From Chlamydoabsidia padenii (taxonomy: Eukaryota > Mucoromycota > Mucoromycetes > Mucorales > Cunninghamellaceae), in the NCBI GenBank assembly GCA_025330725.1, contig JAIWND010000038.1, positions 124,001 to 188,000 of the forward strand: 64,000 nucleotides of DNA, in the 5' to 3' direction. The notes under the pieces were generated by a model. The model saw nothing but the letters and a program-made list of their open reading frames with translations. It made no database searches and was not told where the DNA came from. This document shows positions 21,719 through 33,300 of this stretch, one piece after another; position 1 is the stretch's first letter; every line of letters starts with the position of its first letter. A program made the position numbers and the translations under genes.

Positions 21719-22754
21719 AAAGAAGAAGAAGAAAAAGAAAAGAAAAAAAAAGTTACCTTCATCGTTCGTCACCTGAAGGGTATTGAAATTGACTTTTTAA
21801 AACATCTCTTTTTCCTTGATATGAGGCCTCTCTCTATAATAGATAATAATACTTGAATATGCTCACGTGCAATCATTCTACATGAATAATGATTTACTTT
21901 TAATTACTACAGCAAGTAGAGGTTGTTACAAGAGCTAATCCCTTTAAAGATGGTCAACTTGTCAGGAGCAGCATATGCTGATTTTAAATCCCGCGCTTAC
22001 TCGTAATTCAAAGTAATAACTGATACTCACCATACAATTTCAATCATAATTACGATACTCAACTTTTGTAATTCCCATGAAAAGGTTGACTTGCATACAT
22101 CTTTGGTCTTTATGCCTTTTAGTTGTAAAATCGATATAGTGAGGACTTCAGTGATCCTTGATCTGCCAATTCAACCACTAAACAGAAAAGTACCATTCAA
22201 GTTGCATTCATGTCTCATGCCAGCATAGATTTCTCCAACACACATCAATACAGATTTAGTTTTTTAATACATAGATATAATCCATGACATTCACTGGTGT
22301 TCTTGGAATGATGATAAACAACAGTTCGAACCCCGATTCATGCGTTGTGAAACCTGACTTGGTCGAGTGACAATCCTTGATATAGAGATAGTAAAAGTCG
22401 ATCTTTTTACATACGCATTACTTTGTCACTGATCAAAAGTGATATGCAAATGATAATTAGATATCAAGCCAGGGAACTCCACCTTGCTTACTGCTACAAT
22501 CTGTAGTATGATTGTGAATAAATTCCAGTATAATCGTGAATACTCATGTTAAAGACTTGAAAGTATCTATTATTGATTCCTTTTTATTTTTTGGACAAGA
22601 GATCTTCAGATTATAGGTCCCGTGGCATAGTCAAGGTAGAATCGTTGTCTCGCACACCTAAATTTATAACCCCGCTTGGCGATTAAAACTAAAAAGGGGT
22701 GCCTGCTACCTTTTTTTTTTTTTTTTCTTCCTCCTTTCTTTTCTCAATTAAATC

Positions 22755-23720
22755 ATGAATCGCCTTCCTTTAGAATTGGTGGAACTGATTTTATCTCATA
22801 TAAAAAAACACAGCGATCTATACCAATGCACACTAGTCAACAAAAGCTTCTACTTGACAACGATTCCACACCTTTGGCACACTCCCTGGGCATTCCATCG
22901 TCAAGGACACAATCAACGTGCGACATCTACTCTTCTCAAGAATCTTCAGTGGGCTCACCATCAACATCGTATTGACTCTATTCCATTAGGCCATCATATT
23001 CGACAACTTTGCTTTACATTCCGCGACTCTAGCACTCATATCCTGTTATTGGTATCGCATACCCCATTTGTGGAATCTGTTTTTATTCGTGCTCGACTTT
23101 CGGACCAACACATGGACCGAATGGCTCAACTTTGTCCTCGACTTGTCAAACTGGAATTGGTGGCTCTCAGCAAGTTATCGGATCAAGCCATGGAATCTCT
23201 GGCTCGTCATTGTCCTCGTCTTGAACAGCTCACGTTGACCTTTTGCGAAGGTCTCACCACCAATGCTCTTTTGGTGCTCAAAGAGTGTGGCTTGAAACGA
23301 CTGACAATTACCGGCAACCATTGGTGGCGATCGGCTACTCATCTGGGACTCTTTCACCAACTGACCCATCTCAGTTTATCCACCGGTATCTCACCAACCA
23401 GCTTGACAATGACGAGTAGTATTGGAGACTGGTTACCAACCGATGACTTGCTGCAATTACAGGAACTGACTCTCACTGGGTTTGGTGATCCGGATGGGAT
23501 GCTGGTAGCTTTTATTCAAAATCATCCTTGTCTTGTCGCGCTTCGTTTGATTCAATGCCGTCTCGATGGATCTTTGGTGGATGCTATCGTCAAGTATGCG
23601 AATAACCTGGAACGGCTGGATCTCGATTATAGTCAAGGGGTGTCTGCAGATGGATTACAACAATTGATAAAGCATTGTCCTCGACTAGCCCATGTCTCTA
23701 CAACAAGATTCTGTTTATAA
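22755..23720 (+). CDS. F-box/LRR protein 4 (diverged)
   Basis: Intronless, 321 residues. The F-box is LPLELVELILSHIKKHSDL...QCTLVNKSFY...PHLWHTP (residues about 4-42), followed by LRRs such as CPRLVKLELVALSKLSDQAM and CPRLEQLTLTFCEGLTTNAL. It is clearly related to the other three but lacks their shared flanks, so it is an older member of the family. Role inferred as SCF substrate receptor. A GTTATAAATTTAGGTG region and an ACCCCGCTT motif copy precede it by about 90 bases. Confidence 0.82.
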   Translation: MNRLPLELVELILSHIKKHSDLYQCTLVNKSFYLTTIPHLWHTPWAFHRQGHNQRATSTLLKNLQWAHHQHRIDSIPLGHHIRQLCFTFRDSSTHILLLVSHTPFVESVFIRARLSDQHMDRMAQLCPRLVKLELVALSKLSDQAMESLARHCPRLEQLTLTFCEGLTTNALLVLKECGLKRLTITGNHWWRSATHLGLFHQLTHLSLSTGISPTSLTMTSSIGDWLPTDDLLQLQELTLTGFGDPDGMLVAFIQNHPCLVALRLIQCRLDGSLVDAIVKYANNLERLDLDYSQGVSADGLQQLIKHCPRLAHVSTTRFCL

Positions 23721-25038
23721 TCAAGAATATAACCAGTCATCATGGACGAAATTGATACACCAACATACGACATACAACAAGGGCAGACTGGTATCAGTAA
23801 CTGGATAAATGTAGTTTAGCTTAACTAGTAGTTATTTGTAATTAATGTATACCTATAAACTATATTAATAAAAATCTTCTTATATCATTTTGCTCCACTG
23901 TAGTATATTCAAGTACAATGAGACCAAGTTTTGGTCCTTGTTAAAGCGAAAAAGAAGGATTTTTTTTTTAAATTTTACATGACAGTACTATGCCGTTTTG
24001 TATGTTTAATTAGCCAACTGCAATTTTTTATGAGCACACATCCTTTTCTGGTGTTTTGTTGTACTTTTAATAACATGGGCTTGTCAGCTCTCAATGTATA
24101 CCATGCATTTTTAGATCCCGGATTTATGATCTTATATGATAGAAATCAAAAGTAAGCAATCCCATTCTTATTCTTTTATATTACTTTATCTATGACCGAT
24201 AGGCCTCTGTTTTGTAACCAGAATCTTGTTTAAAAGTCTTTTTTTCTTCTTCTTCTTTACGTAAGACCAAGATCTCGTGGTGACCACTACACCATTTCAT
24301 GATGATTTCAGACAAAAGATTGCAACATCAAAAGCGTATGCCATATGGGAGCTTGGCGTTATGGATCAGTGTGTGGCAACTACAGAAGTCTACATATTGA
24401 AATGCCGCCCAAGTCCAGTGTAACACATAAGAAGAAAGAGTATCAAAAAGTTAATATATATTGATATTATTATGGTAAATCATTATTTTATTAATATACT
24501 GTTTGATAATATAAAAGTTCTATAACACTACATATTTCTATTACTAAAGAGACAGACAAGTGTTGCAAGGATGTTTGACATCACCTACAGAGATCAAGTT
24601 ATTCAAAGGAAGATGAGAGGTCGAGTATAATTATATTTGTTTTCCACCCGCTTTATATATATTGGTTTACCTTTTTTATGTCAGTATGTTCCGATGGCAT
24701 CAGTTGAATCATTATGATAAAAAGAAAAGAAAAGGAGGGACCCAGATCTTCATCGCCGGGATTTTAAATGTCACTGCAAGCCCAAGATCTTTTTTTCCCC
24801 TTGTCTTTTTCGTTTTCGTATAAATCGAAGATTTAATACGAGGTTTAGTTGACTCTATATAGATAATAACATTTAAAAAAACGGATGGGAGAGAGAAGAA
24901 AAGAAGACGCATTTCCGAAAGACCCCACCTTAATAGTATCACACCCAACCCCGCCGCCGACATTTTTATCCAGCACCAATCATAATTTGTCGGGGTTTTA
25001 ATATATAAAGGTAAAATATATAGTACATACAAAACTCC
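23721..25038. other. Intergenic, no supported gene
   Basis: About 1.3 kb without recognisable coding sequence. It contains a CGGGATTTTAAA motif copy near 24758 and, from 25001, a TATATAAAGG box that may serve the small reading frame that follows. Confidence 0.5.
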
Positions 25039-25167
25039 ATGTCTGTCGGCGTCAGACCAACTTTAAGCCTAGATAGTCGCGGAGTACCAAATGTTATACC
25101 AGCAGGATCGAAGCGCCGCAAGAAGCGGAGATCTTATGAAGTACCTAAATGGCAAAGACAACAATAA
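25039..25167 (+). CDS. Possible 42-residue basic protein
   Basis: An ATG at 25039 opens a 42-codon frame ending TAA at 25165-25167. The product starts MSVGVRPTLSLDSRGVPN and has a strongly basic cluster KRRKKRRSY near its C-terminus that could be a nuclear or nucleolar signal. TATATAAAGG lies about 35 bases upstream of the ATG. I do not recognise a family, and a frame of this size can arise by chance. The clean composition and promoter-like context make it worth listing, but only as a candidate. Confidence 0.35.
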   Translation: MSVGVRPTLSLDSRGVPNVIPAGSKRRKKRRSYEVPKWQRQQ

Positions 25168-25442
25168 CCTCTTTTGTATCTCTGTTTACCAACAACAACC
25201 CTTTTTATATGTTATTGTCATTCCATTTTAGTATTCTTCATAACAATAGCAATAGTATAAATAGTCGTATATTTTATTTCGAATAAAGATCAATCATTAA
25301 CATACTCTATTCTATTCTACTTCGTCTATTCTACTAAACTATTCTAGTACATAACAACCAAGTAAGGCACTCACGTGATTGTTATTTCAAATTCCGATAA
25401 GTCTGATTTTTCACTTACATACAAACTGACATGTCAGTTGAA

Positions 25443-25525
25443 CCCTTTATAGCTCAGTTGGTAGAGCGGAGGACTGTAATGAAATTGTCATCCTTAGGTC
25501 ACTTGTTCGAATCAGGTTGAAGGGA
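25443..25525 (+). tRNA. tRNA-Tyr (GTA) with 10-nt intron
   Basis: The cloverleaf can be drawn fully. The acceptor stem CCCTTTA pairs with TGAAGGG (A discriminator), and the D arm is GCTC...GAGC. The anticodon stem GAGGA pairs with TCCTT around loop C-T-GTA-A-A, and the T arm is ACTTG-TTCGAAT-CAGGT. A 10-base intron (about TGAAATTGTC) sits one base 3' of the anticodon, the canonical place for tRNA-Tyr introns. The internal A box (TAGCTCAGTTGG) and B box (GGT..CTTGTTCGAATC) are present and a T-rich pol III terminator follows directly at 25526. Confidence 0.93.
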
Positions 25526-25670
25526 TTCTTTTTTTAAAAATTCTGAGCCTGTAACGGAGTTGTAATTCAAGCCTTGCTTCTCCAATCAAGTTGACACACA
25601 GCCAATATAAATCATTTCCCCGCGTTTCTCTTTTTTTTGCTCTTCTTTCTCATCCTTCTCTCCATTCAAA

Positions 25671-26146
25671 ATGGTAAGTTGATGTGATGAACAAGATGTT
25701 CTTGTTGTTGTTGTGCTCACTGGGTGAAGCAGTGTGATCCATACTTTTGTTTAACTGGCACTTTATACTTGTGATACTAGGCCGATTCTCCAGCATCTTC
25801 GACTCCCAAAGGCACATTCAGGTAAGGTGGATTGAAAATAGGTGAGGCATGGTTTGAAAAGAAGACTCATTTTATTCATGTCTATAGAAAACGAGTAACT
25901 TCTCGATCTAACCAAAATGCTGCTCGAGGACCTATGCCTGGTGGAAGTACTTCTAGCATGATGCGAATTTACTCTGATGACTCTCCTGGTCTTCGTGTGT
26001 AAGTCGGTATAAAAAAGAAAACCCAACATCATCCAATTTGACTTTTGTTTTATTCTAGTGATCCTGTGGTTGTTTTGGTCCTCTCACTTACCTTTATTGC
26101 CAGTGTGTTTGGTTTACATATTGTTGGTAAATTCCTTCGTGCTTGA
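25671..26146 (+). CDS. SEC61B/SBH1: Sec61 beta subunit of the ER translocon
   Basis: Exons 25671-25673, 25781-25821, 25888-25998 and 26059-26146 give 80 residues. It is tail-anchored: a short cytosolic N-terminus, the family signature SMMRIYSDDSPGLRVDP, then one membrane span VVVLVLSLTFIASVFGLHIV and a short end GKFLRA. It assists protein translocation as part of the Sec61 complex in the ER membrane. The first coding exon is only the ATG, so the start codon is separated from the rest by an intron of 107 bases. Length and motifs match the family. Confidence 0.95.
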
Positions 26147-26187
26147 TTCTGATCCAATGACACTAGTATAGCTGATCCCCCCCCCAC

Positions 26188-26190
<3 letters not shown>

Positions 26191-26229
<39 letters not shown>

Positions 26230-26300
26230 CTATTGTCTCTTCTTACAAATAAAAACTTTTACCCATTGTATCTTTTTAACTCTACTTGCCTCATGTCTAT

Positions 26301-26341
<41 letters not shown>
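26191..26341. repeat. (AT)18 microsatellite and A40 tract
   Basis: Positions 26191-26226 are alternating AT and 26302-26341 are an uninterrupted run of about 40 A. Both lie between Sec61 beta and the Siw14-like gene and give no coding information. Confidence 0.9.
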
Positions 26342-26342
<1 letters not shown>

Positions 26343-26433
26343 CAGTTGAAACTTATTAAAACGCCGCTAGCTGTGGGCTATAAAACACACAAAAAAAAAA
26401 TACAAATTCGACCCATCTCTTTTCCCTCCAACA

Positions 26434-27222
26434 ATGCCAACTATTGGTGTCCAAACGATAGAAGATGAATCCACACCGTATAAAAGAAATAGTACCAACA
26501 ACACACGACATGTCCGCTCCGATAGTCAAGATGCTTGCTCCATTTGTTTTGCTCGACCAGGATTCCCACTTGTCCCACCTCTCAATTTCGCCATGGTAGC
26601 TACTGGTGTCTATCGATCAGGTCACCCCAACAAGCAAAACTTTTCTTTTTTAAGAAAACTTGGTTTAAAAACAATCATGTAGGTAGTTTGAAAAGAATGG
26701 ACTGACTTGACTGACTCATCTTTATATAGGTACTTTGCCGTGGAAGACTATCCACCTGAAATGAAACACTTTGTTGAACATGAAGGTATTGATGTACTTC
26801 ATTTTCGAATGGAAGGGAACAAGGAACCATTTGTCGAAGTCAACAAGGATGATATCTCTCGTGCTCTGGTCAAACTATTAGATGAACGTAGTCATCCAGG
26901 TAATAATACCCCTCTCCCTCCCTTCTTCATTATGTGATGATACTCATGAAAGGCCTTTTTATTGTAGTGCTGATTCATTGTTTGAAAGGGAAACATCGGA
27001 TAGGATGTCTTGTTGGTTGTCTTCGAAAAATCCAAAATTGGTCAATGACTTGTATATTTGATGAATATCGAAAATTTGCTGGTACAAAAGTCCTGGCTGA
27101 TCAAGAAGTAAGTATAGAAATGTACAAAAAATTATATTCATCTTCTTTTATTGTAGTTTATAGAAACGTTTGATCATGAAAATGTAAATTATGATCCGAT
27201 CTACCAACCTGTCTGGCTGTAA
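26434..27222 (+). CDS. Siw14/OCA-type tyrosine phosphatase
   Basis: Exons 26434-26678, 26730-26899, 26968-27107 and 27157-27222 give 206 residues. The domain begins PLNFAMVATGVYRSGHPNKQNF and contains the CX5R active site HCLKGKHR (Cys143, Arg149), followed by GCLVGCLRKIQNWSMTCIFD and KVLADQEFIETFD. This is the plant/fungal atypical dual-specificity family whose yeast member Siw14 hydrolyses inositol pyrophosphates. The N-terminal 45 residues are Asn/Ser-rich and probably disordered. The third base after HR is Ile (HRIG), where Thr is usual; otherwise the motif is standard. Confidence 0.9.
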
Positions 27223-27464
27223 ATAGTTAGCATAGTATACCCTTCTATTAGCCTTGTTAACATCCACTATCACTCTTTATACAATAAAACATATATACAC
27301 ATTGTCTTTTATTATTATTATTATCACAAGAGATTCATTATATCCAATCGACATAGTTCTTTAATGATACAAAGGTTACAATAATTATCATAACATAGAA
27401 AGGGGGAGGGAATATATATCTATATAATATATACATACAAATAGGACAAGGGGTGAATATATAA

Positions 27465-28123
27465 CTATACTACATCAGTGGTGTGGTCATGTTCATTTGG
27501 TTTATGTTGTTCCCCATCATCATAAGCATGTGCATAAGAAGACCGATTATCAGGTTTAGCAAACCAAGTATTACCCAGGTCGGTCAAAGTAATAATACCA
27601 TCATGCTTATGATCTATTTTATGTGTTATTGATACGTGTTGCTGCTGTTGCTGGTTCTTCAAGCGTCGTTTTTGATAGACCATCTTGCTTAGGATAAGAA
27701 AGATACCACCACCAAGCTATATAAAGAGAAGATCAATTTTAGCCTGGCCCATGAAGTATGAATGACTTACCACTACGACAGCACCACTGATAACACCTGC
27801 CACAACACCTGCCTTGATTCTAGATTCATTTGGACTTGCTTGTGTACCACCAGGATCCGGTTTGAAGTTTGGATCTTCCCAAGTATAAGAATGTCCATTG
27901 GAATCTTTTGGAAGACCAGTATAAGGATTACCATAATTACCCGTACTGTTTCGAATCACACCACTGGTCGATGTGAGATTACCTGATAACCAAGCAGCAT
28001 TTGGTGAGTAACTTGAAATCCATTCCCAATTCCCAGTATCCAAGATATGTATATCGTTATATCCAACGTCTTCTGATTCCATACCAAAGGTAACCAACAT
28101 CAAATTGTCCATTAGATTTGCTA

Positions 28124-28170
<47 letters not shown>

Positions 28171-29649
28171 AGGTGAATTGACTTTGGTTAATCCCCTTCT
28201 CTCTCTCTTTCTCTCTACCTTGATGATATTTCCTTGGTTTAGGAGGTGCGCCTGTAATAGAAGGCGAGTTCCATTCTAGATTGTCAAGTTGTAAGACAAA
28301 TACATCGTTAAGCATCACTTGATTGTCATCTATCAAAGTTAAGGGGGAAAAAAAAAAGTAAGCAAGGTGGGAAATCTCAAAGCTTTGGCAAAATTTAACC
28401 TCCTCATTTCATACTCCGTCATTGGCATGAATCTTACTTACCAGGTGTACCCCCGCCAAAGACAACAACACCACCATAATCACGATCTATATTGAACATG
28501 AACGGATGAGTATAATGTTTTTGCATATTGAGCTTTATATTACGTAAAACGGAAGAATGCCCACGCCGAGGAGCAGGAATATTACCACCGGCGGTATGAT
28601 TTCTCCATTCACCAGATTCAGTATTGTATATCAAGATTTGATTCATAGATACAGGTAAAAGGGTTTGACTTCCTAAAGGATCCGTCACGTTTTTGGTGAA
28701 AATCATGCCACCCATCACAAGTATTTCTTGATTGGTGATCAATGTGGCTGTATGATCGATTCTGGGTGAGGGACTCTCATTATGAACAAGAGGTGTACTA
28801 TACATCCATGTCTGATAGGAAAAAAAAAAAAAGAGAGAGAGTTCAACAAAAGCATCTTGGATCATCATCTACTTACATTTGTGTCAAGAACAGTCCAAAT
28901 ACTATAATAGGTTGTCACAGATCCTTTCAAAGTAGATGAATCACTAGAGTTAAAAAACTGAGAGAATTACAAATCATCAATCTGGCGGTTTTATAGGAAT
29001 CTGTCGTGTGGATTTACCTGACTCCACCCCACATCCAAATCCGACCTTGATAATCAGATGTGGCTGTATGCTGTTTTCTATAGTCAAGAAATTGTCATGT
29101 TAATGATTTACCGAAAAGGGAACCGATGGGGGGGGGGGGTTTCATACCTTGGCGGTAAAGTGGAAATGCCCTTTATAGGCGGAATAAACCAAGTTCTTTT
29201 TTCCACATCATAAAAGTAGGTGGCCAATGTATGTGATCCATTATTATCAAGATCTTTTGTTTTTCCGCCATCGACGACGAATCCCTGATTCCAACATGCA
29301 CCCGAGGCAAAATAGGCACGTGGTGTGATGGACTGCGGCGTTTTAATTTGTTCCCATAAGGGTTGTGTTGTATCCCAGTCATGGTAAAGATTCAAACTAA
29401 AAACTGCATTAGATAGTATGCCTGATTGCTGCTCTCCTCCAAAACATACAAGTGATCCTGCTAATATGATACAACCTTCCCAAAAAAAAAAAAAAAGTTC
29501 ATGCATTAAAACATTTCAAATCCCGATATGTTTTTTTTGAGGGGAGAGATCTTACTATTGGCCCATCGAGGTAGCGGTTTTGAGACTTGGGCAGAACAAA
29601 GGAATGGATAAAGTATAAAAAAACCCACAAGTACAATATGAAAAGTCAT
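27465..29649 (-). CDS. Secreted/type I membrane kelch-repeat protein
   Basis: Eight exons (29649-29556, 29475-29148, 29077-29018, 28943-28877, 28811-28442, 28329-28219, 28120-27771, 27716-27465) give 543 residues. A signal peptide (MTFHIVLVGFFILYPFLCSA) leads into kelch-type blades, with repeated GG turns such as LVCFGGEQ, IWMWGG, ILVMGG and VVVFGGG. A membrane span (AGVVAGVISGAVVVLGGG) is followed by a cytosolic tail of about 85 residues rich in Gln, His and Asp. Such kelch ectodomains bind ligands or partners at the cell surface; the specific role is unknown. Introns here carry long homopolymers, including about 40 A at 28122-28168. The LTR retrotransposon lies just upstream of the start. 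Confidence 0.85.
28122..28168. repeat. Poly(A/T) tract inside a kelch-gene intron
   Basis: Almost uninterrupted A on the + strand (T on the coding strand), ending two bases from the 3' splice site and forming an exceptionally long polypyrimidine tract for that intron. Confidence 0.85.
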
Positions 29650-29948
29650 TGTGGTGTATTCTTATGCCGTGTCTATAGATAAAGAAGGAAAAAAAGATAT
29701 TGATTTGCTGTGTTGTAGGTGAGCTCTCTCAAGTTAGAAGGAAGATAAAAAAAAAAAGAGAAAACTGTTTTCATTTTTGTTTTGGACTACATGTAATAAG
29801 AATCGGATACTCGATCGGTTAGATTTTCGATGAACAAACCGGTCAGGGGCAGGTGACTAGGCGCTCCTTTGAAAGGTATTCAAGTTTGCACCACCATCAT
29901 GTTACTGCTAGTTTCGGTAATTATCACATTGATGTTGTTTCAATGATA

Positions 29949-29953
29949 ATCCT
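29949..29953. other. Target-site duplication, left (ATCCT)
   Basis: ATCCT directly precedes the left LTR and is repeated directly after the right LTR at 35512-35516, a 5-bp duplication as made by Ty3/gypsy integrases. Confidence 0.9.
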
Positions 29954-30359
29954 TGTGGTGTTGGTGTGATATGTATATAGTATATGGAATACGAGTTTGA
30001 AAAGTAACCTTTTATTATAAAAATAAGAGTAAAGAAAAAAGAAATATCAGATTACCCACACACTTGTTAAAAAAGAAAAAAAGATTAATGATGACACAGC
30101 TTCATTTATTCGATATACGAATCCTGGTTGGCTGGTCTCTTTCTTGTGTTCACAAAGTAAATTACGATTCCAAAATAAAAAAAAAACTGATCTGGATATT
30201 TGAATCCCGATCATAAAAAAATAAAAACGTGATTGATCGACTGTCAGGGTCTTGACATATGTCGATCATCTCTTCAAAAATAAAAAATAAAAAACTTGAC
30301 TTGATTACTTTATGTAATCAATCAATAAAAATAAAAAATAAACAATGCCGGATACGACA
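29954..30359 (-). repeat. 3' LTR of the retrotransposon
   Basis: 406 bases, starting TGTGGTGTTGG and ending GCCGGATACGACA on the + strand. It matches 35106-35511 throughout on reading. It contains a TTTGAATCCCGATC copy of the recurrent genomic motif. Confidence 0.95.
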
Positions 30360-30373
30360 TTACTCCCCACCAG
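30360..30373 (-). other. 3' polypurine tract
   Basis: On the minus strand CTGGTGGGGAGTAA lies immediately before the 3' LTR, the position of the plus-strand primer in LTR elements. The 13 bases CTGGTGGGGAGTA recur exactly within pol at 31841-31853. Confidence 0.8.
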
Positions 30374-30386
30374 TCTTAGACGTATT

Positions 30387-33300
30387 TCACTTTCTTGAGT
30401 GACGGTGGTTGTTTCTTCCTTTTTTATTTCTTCCACCTACATTGTCAGTTTCCTGCTGTTTTCTTTTGGTGGACTTGGGTATAGGAACATTATGACCTCT
30501 TAATTCTTTCCAGTATTGAGTGATTACTTCTTGACCATGAAAGTTCTTTTCTGGTTCCCATGTGTTATGAATATCAGCATAATTTAACCATTTGACCTTA
30601 TATTCATATCTCTGTGTGACAGGGTCTTTTCTGTGTGATAAAATCCTTTCCACTTCATAAGTTTCTTCTTCTTCATGTCCAGGCATTTCAACTTCTTTTA
30701 ATTCTTCTATTGTATAATTTCGGTGTAGCTTATCACCTTCTAAATCTTTCAATACATAGGTTCCTGCTTGTGTTTTTCTAATCACTTGATAAGGACCTTC
30801 ATAAACAACATCCATTTTTGAGCGGAGTTTAGCTGGTATCTTTACTCTTACATAGCTATCCACTGGGAAGTCTTTTTGCATTTTATTTTTATCGAATTTT
30901 AACTTCTGCTGTTTTACAGTATTAGCAGTTCTTTCTTGAATTGCCGGAAAAATTATGTTCTTTAAGTCTTTAATTCTTTTATCGACTTCTGCTTTTGTTA
31001 AGGGTGTTTTTTCTCCCGTTTCTTCATTATAATTCTTAAAATCATTTAATCTTCTTCCAAACATTATGTTGAATGGAGGTGTATCCAATCTTTTAGATGG
31101 TTTGTTATTTATAGCTAGTTGTACTGAGGGTACATATAGATCCCATTCATGATCAACTCCTTCAACTGCTTTTTTGATTGTTCTCATAGCTGTTCCTACT
31201 GTTCTCTCAGCAGCACCATTTGCTTGCGGATGATACGCTGTGATTAGTCTATGATCAAATCCAGCTTTTGCTTTAAATCTTTCCATTACTTGATTAGCAA
31301 ATTCTTTACCATTGTCTGATTGTAAATTAATTGGGATACCAAAATCACAAAAAATAGGTAATATTGTTTGTACAACTGATTCAGCTGTCTTGTCTTGTAA
31401 TGGTCTCAAAATTACAAATCTGCTGCATATATCAATCATTACTAGCAAGTATTTGTTTTTTCTTTCAGTTACTGGTAGAGGTCCAGCTAGGTCTATTGCC
31501 CAATGATCACCAGGTAACATAGCATGTACAGGTCTGTGAGGATTATATCCTGTTTTTACAATGTTGAACTTTTGACATTGCGCACAAGCTTTGATTAATT
31601 CTATTGCTTGTTCTTTCATATTATTCCAGTGTACACCATTATTATGTATGGCTTTCACAATAGCTTCTGCACCAAAGTGTCCAAATAAATGTGCTTTTTC
31701 TAATATGTCTTTCTTTTCTTTGTCTGTAGGTGGTTCCATCATATTTTCTTTTAAATATGTTATACTAGCTGCTCTGCTAATCTTATTAGATGATACTGAT
31801 GCAAATATTTCTGATTGTGATTTTTCTTCATCGCCGATCATACTCCCCACCAGCTCTTTTGCAGGAGGAAAAAGGCGTGATAAAGCATCAGGTAAAATAT
31901 TATTGATGCCAGGCAGATGAACCACAGAAAAATTGTAGTCTAAAATTGTGTCTAACCACTTGTTCAGCATGGCGTTCAAGTCTTTTTGTGTATGGATATA
32001 TACCAAGGCTTTATGATCTGTATGCACAGTAAAGTGTTGACCCCACAAATAAGGATGAAACTTGTTCAAAGCAAAAACAATGGCTAAAAGTTCTCTTTTT
32101 GTGGTACCATAGTTGCGCTCCGACTTTGTGAGTGACCGTGCCATGAAGCCAATGTGGCGTACCTTGTTGTTTTCTTCTTCTTGATAAAGAGCAGCTCCAA
32201 TACCCACGTCTGAAGCATCTGTAGCGACATGAAAAGGTAAATTCCAGTCTGGAGTGTGCAATACGAGATCGCTCATCAATATTTCTTTAATAGTGTCGAA
32301 AGCTCTTTCTGCTTGTGGTGTCCACTTTTTTCCTAAACGACCTTCGTGCGAACGCAGCGCATCAAGAGGTGCAGTAAGTGTAGAGATTAAAGGAATGAAC
32401 TCTCTGAAGTAGTTGATTAAACCCAAAAAACGTTGAATGTCTTTCCCAGTCTTAGGAATAGGCCAGTCTTGGGTATTTGTGATTTTACGAGGATCCAACG
32501 ACTTTTCTCCGTTAGCAGCAACGCAAAAACCCAACAAAAATATAGTCTTTTGTGCAAAGTGACACTTCTTTGGATTCAATATCAGTTTGATGGCAGTTAA
32601 TTCTTCAATGACTAGCTGTACGTGCTCAGTATGTTCAGTCATATTCTTGCTAAATACGACAATGTCATCAATAAAGGTAGCAACAAAGGTATTAAAAGGT
32701 GCACGACTAAAGAGGTCTGTCATTACTCTTTGAAATTTGGATGAGATGGGTTTCAAGCCAAAGGGACATCCTCTAAACATGTATTGTTGACCATCTACCG
32801 AGGTAAAGGCAGTTTTGTGTTGATGGGGCGGATGTATAGGGAAACGATGGAATGCATTTGTCAAATCCAACGTGGTATACACATTAGCGCCTGCCAGTCG
32901 AGTAAAAATCTCTGTGATCTTTGGTAAAGGGAATTTGTCTTCTTTTAAGTATTTGTTGATGTGTCTAGGATCTAAACATGGTCTTTTGTCAGTGTAATTA
33001 CCGAGCAAATCTTTCTTAGGTGCAAGAGTGAGAGGACTATTCCATCTATTGTCGACATTCGACGGTACAGTGGTAATGATTCCTTCCGCTAGCCATTTAT
33101 CAACAGTTTCTTTGATTTTCGGTTTGAGTGCATGTGCAATGGGATATTGAGCTCGATAACAAACGGCATCATCTGGGGTATCCAAGTAAATCATAGCATC
33201 AGGGTGTGTACAAAAGGAATCAGAAGGTATAGCTTGATTAGCATCAATTCCCGGTTGTATATGTTGCATTAAGTGGTTTCTTTCTTCTACAGAACCATAT

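Noticed and set aside
24712..25032. 106-codon minus-strand frame
   Set aside because: Low-complexity, no recognisable motif, and it overlaps the promoter of the small plus-strand frame.
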